Of a DNA stretch of 64,000 nt, positions 61,036 to 64,000 are shown piece by piece. Position 1 is the stretch's first letter. Every line of letters starts with the position of its first letter. This stretch comes from Antilocapra americana (lineage: Eukaryota > Chordata > Mammalia > Artiodactyla > Antilocapridae): assembly GCA_007570785.1 (NCBI GenBank), contig ML660777.1, forward strand, positions 3,039,817 to 3,103,816, given 5' to 3'. The notes under the pieces are model-generated. The model was not told the origin of the DNA. It searched no databases and saw only the letters and a list, made by a program, of their open reading frames with translations. The position numbers and the translations under genes were made by a program.

Positions 61036-61552
61036 ATTTCATGCATGTTACAGCATATTAAAAAGCAGAGACATCACTTTGCTGACAAAGGTCCATCTAG
61101 TCAAAGCTATGGTTTTTCCAATAGTCCCATACGGATATAAGAGTTGGACCATAAAGAAGGCTGAGTGCTAAAGAACTGACATTTTTGAATTGTGGTACTG
61201 AAGAAGACTTCTGAGAGTCCCTTGGACAGTAAGGAGATAAAACCAGTCAATCATAAAGGAAATCAACCCTGAATATCCATTGGACGGACTAATGCTGAAG
61301 CTGAAGCTCCAATACTTTGACCACCCGATGTGACGAGCTGGCACACTGGAAAAGACCCTGACTCTGGGAAAGATTAAGCGCAGGAGGAGAAGGGGGAGAC
61401 AGAGGATGAGATGGTTGGATGGCATCAGTAACTTAATGGACATGAGTTTGAGCAAACTCCAGGAGATAGTGAAAGACAGGGAAGCCTGGCATGCTGTAGT
61501 CCATGGGGTCACAAAGAGTCAGACACAACTTAGTGACTGAACAACAACAAGG
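61036..61552 (+). mobile_element. BovB LINE 3' end, sense orientation
   Basis: The C-terminus of the BovB reverse transcriptase is readable (DITLLTKVHLVKAMV-like start, [38 protein letters not shown]), then GGTCACAAAGAGTCAGACAC and an ACAACAACAA tail. Several stops show it is dead. Confidence 0.9.
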
Positions 61553-61659
61553 TAAGGTTGCCAAGATAATTTAACTAAAAATTTACAAGTGTCTTTTATG
61601 AAGATGATATGCTTTGATAATGAATAAGGAGTGATAGCTTTTAACTTGTGTGCTAGGCA

Positions 61660-62175
61660 GGCCACTCTACAGATGTCCATATGTCTGGAACCTGTGACTG
61701 TTCTGTTGCATGGCAAAGGTACATTGTAATTATGGTTGAGGACCTTAAAAATAAGGGAATTATTCTAGATGACCCAGATAGATCCAGTCCAAACCACATA
61801 AGCCTTGGACATAGAGAACTTTGGCTAGGTGGAACAAAAAGTGTGTCAGGAAACAAATGGGAGGATTTGAATCATGAGATAAATTTGCTCCTTGCTGGAG
61901 CAGTCATATGGGAAGCAGGAAAAAGTGAGAAACCTACAGGAACAACTGTTGGCTGACAGGCAGCAAAGAAACAAGGACAAGCTTCAAAGAACAGATTTCA
62001 GTCAACAACCTAAATGAGCTGGGGAAGGATTCATCTCCAGAGTCCTGTGAGACACCACACATGACTCAGTTGGGCCAGTTATGCCAAGACTTGTGACCTA
62101 CGCACTGTAAGGTAATAACTGGGTGTTATTTTAAGTTGCTGTTATCATTTGTTAAGGCAGTAGTAGAAAATGAAT
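61660..62175 (+). mobile_element. MLT1-like MaLR LTR
   Basis: ATGTCTGGAACCTGTGACTG, CATGGCAAAGGTACATTGTA, GGGAATTATTCTAGATGACC and the end GTTATTTTAAGTTGCTG, CATTTGTTAAGGCAGTAGTA match the order of MLT1-class LTRs. A Bov-tA SINE sits directly at its 3' end. Confidence 0.65.
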
Positions 62176-62392
62176 GGGCTTTCCTGGTGGCTCAGATTGT
62201 AAAGAATCTGCCTACAATACAGGAAACCAGGTTTGATCCCTGGGTGAGGAAGATCTTCTGGGGAAGGGAATGGGCTATCCACTCCATTATTCTTGCCTGG
62301 AGAATTCCATGGACATCGGAGCCTGGTGGAATATAGTCCCATGGGGTCACAAAGAACTGGACATGAATGAGTGACTAACACTTCCACTTTCA
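62176..62392 (+). mobile_element. Bov-tA SINE
   Basis: The head is GGGCTTTCCTGGTGGCTCAG, with GGTTTGATCCCTGGG, and the end is AACTGGACATGAATGAGTGA CTAACACTTCCACTTTC. Confidence 0.94.
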
Positions 62393-63943
62393 GAAAACAA
62401 ATATCATTCTCACTGGCTGATATACTGACTGATATGGGTTATTAGCCTCCAGCCAACTACAGAAATAAATTCATAAGGACCCTCAAGGAGAAGATACCTA
62501 GCTTTTAAATTTTATGAAATCTACCACCTTATTGGTGGTGGTCTAAGAAGAAGAAGAGATAAAGAAATGCTTTTTACTCTGAAATGATAAACAGACAGTA
62601 TTCAATCTCCATTCTAGTTCTATGATTTTTTCCGACTTCCAAGCTATTGAACTCTCGAAAGCCCGTCTTTTCTCTATCAACCAGTTGATTTTAAGGCCGT
62701 TTTTCAAAGGCAGTTGTCGGTCAGACTATATTATTTTACTGTCACTTACAGAAGTTTCAAGTCATCTTTAAAAATAAACATGTTTGAGGTTACAAAGCTT
62801 TCTTTTAACAGAAAATGTGAAAAAACTGACATCTATTTGTACACTGCTTACTTTCCTTCAAACCTTCTGAAGAGGGCATTAAGACTCTCATCCTGGACTT
62901 GAAGAAACTAAGGTGGCTCCCAACCCCATAACTAGTGAGAAACACATGATATAGAAATTCATTTTGTCAGTTTTCTAAGCATGGAGTCTTAAAAGGACTT
63001 TTCCAGGTAATCATTAATTTTATCTCTTGCTATGACAAACTTCTGAATTTATTAATAGGATTTGAAATTATATACACACACACAACAGTGAACTAGTTAC
63101 TGTACTTTGATTTGTGCAATACCTTTTCTCATTGTTTCCTGTCATTATCCATTTTTCCCTAGCTTAAAAAAAAAGTATAAAACCACAATGTCGTTTGATT
63201 CTACAGAGATTGATTCTTCGTTTCCTAGTGCCTTCAATCTGGGCTGGGGCAAACCCTATGGCCCTGGCTGCAGTGGAGTGAGTTCTAAGTTAAGATGAAC
63301 ATATTCTGTCATAATTCCAGGACAGCTGATGGAACACTCCTGGTAGTACCCTGAAACCCATCCCTACCATGCCCAAATTCTGCCATGGTGGCACCCCCCC
63401 ATCAGTTTCTCTGCTGAGAGGTGTGGTTTCAGGGCCATCCACACCATCTCTTCCTGCAGGAATCTAAAGGTCACAGCACATTTTTTATAGCATGGGCTTT
63501 TCTGTCCTGTCAGTTTCTATACCTCGTATCAGTTTCCATATCTCATAATTTAGTACTTCATTATTTTAGCCTATCATGCTGTGATATAAAATCTTAGGTC
63601 ATGTTAGTCAATCGAATCATGTGAAAATGTCCTATCACCTCAGTCAGACAATAAATTTCTGTGAACACAGGTATCCTTTTACTAATCTTGTGCACCCCAT
63701 TACATGCTCACACAGCATTTGGGACATAATAGTATAGAATAAGCATTTATTTACTGGTAGGTTTACTGACATGTAACTCAGAGTTAATTGAATAGTTGCT
63801 GGATGTTGCCCTTATTACAGAGTATATGTATTATGCCCTTTTTGTTTTTGTATAAAAATTAAGGACTTTTAAAAAGCAGCATTGTAAAATAAAAGTAATT
63901 TGTAGAGTAGGGATAACATCAAGCTGACAATGCAGTGTTTAGA

Positions 63944-64000
63944 TATGGGTTTCTCTGATGGCTCAGACAGTAAAGAATCTGCCTGCAGTGCAGGAGATGT
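63944..64000 (+). mobile_element. Bov-tA SINE, cut by window end
   Basis: Only the head is inside the window: GGGTTTCTCTGATGGCTCAG, then TAAAGAATCTGCCTGCAGTG. Confidence 0.9.

Overview
The window is nuclear DNA from a bovid ruminant (cattle, sheep or goat type). It is AT-rich, long-intron sequence full of ruminant-specific retroposons: Bov-tA and Bov-A SINEs, BovB (RTE) LINE 3' ends, a CHR-2 type SINE and ruminant L1. Older mammalian MIR, L2, MaLR LTR and L1M copies lie among them. There are no bacterial or organellar genes, no CRISPR array and no operon. The exact species cannot be settled from the sequence.

The only protein-coding gene I can support is GRM1, metabotropic glutamate receptor 1, on the minus strand. 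Four consecutive internal coding exons are present, in transcription order: 43616-43370 (end of the glutamate-binding domain, with Lys409), 38711-38543 (end of that domain and start of the cysteine-rich domain), 26750-26624 (rest of the cysteine-rich domain) and 10774-9844 (linker, whole seven-helix domain and membrane-proximal tail). Their phases join without a gap from about residue 396 to 887 (human numbering), and every boundary has AG/GT splice signals. The 5' exons lie beyond position 64000 and the C-terminal tail exon lies beyond position 1. I did not see the alternative beta-tail exon in the 9.8 kb of downstream intron included here.

Layout by region: 1-9843 is the intron after the 7TM exon, with few young repeats. 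10775-26623 is a 15.8 kb intron holding a mariner-like MITE, an L1 3' insertion split by a SINE, an MLT1-like LTR, an internally deleted L1 with clear target-site duplications (with a 400-N gap inside it), an L2 and a palindromic X-box-like motif. 26751-38542 is an 11.8 kb intron rich in Bov-tA and BovB. 38712-43369 is a 4.7 kb intron with a 10-N gap inside a suspicious exact 47-bp triplication. 43617-64000 is part of a long 5' intron with an ERV LTR, an L1M 3' end, a nested pair of L1 insertions that both look twin-primed, a 105-bp tandem duplication and more SINEs.

I found no new biological system. The best leads are the L1 whose 5' UTR is joined directly to the 3' end of ORF2, the nested twin-primed L1s, the intronic X-box palindrome and the probable assembly artefact around the small gap. 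Repeat family names come from recognising the sequences by eye, not from a database search.
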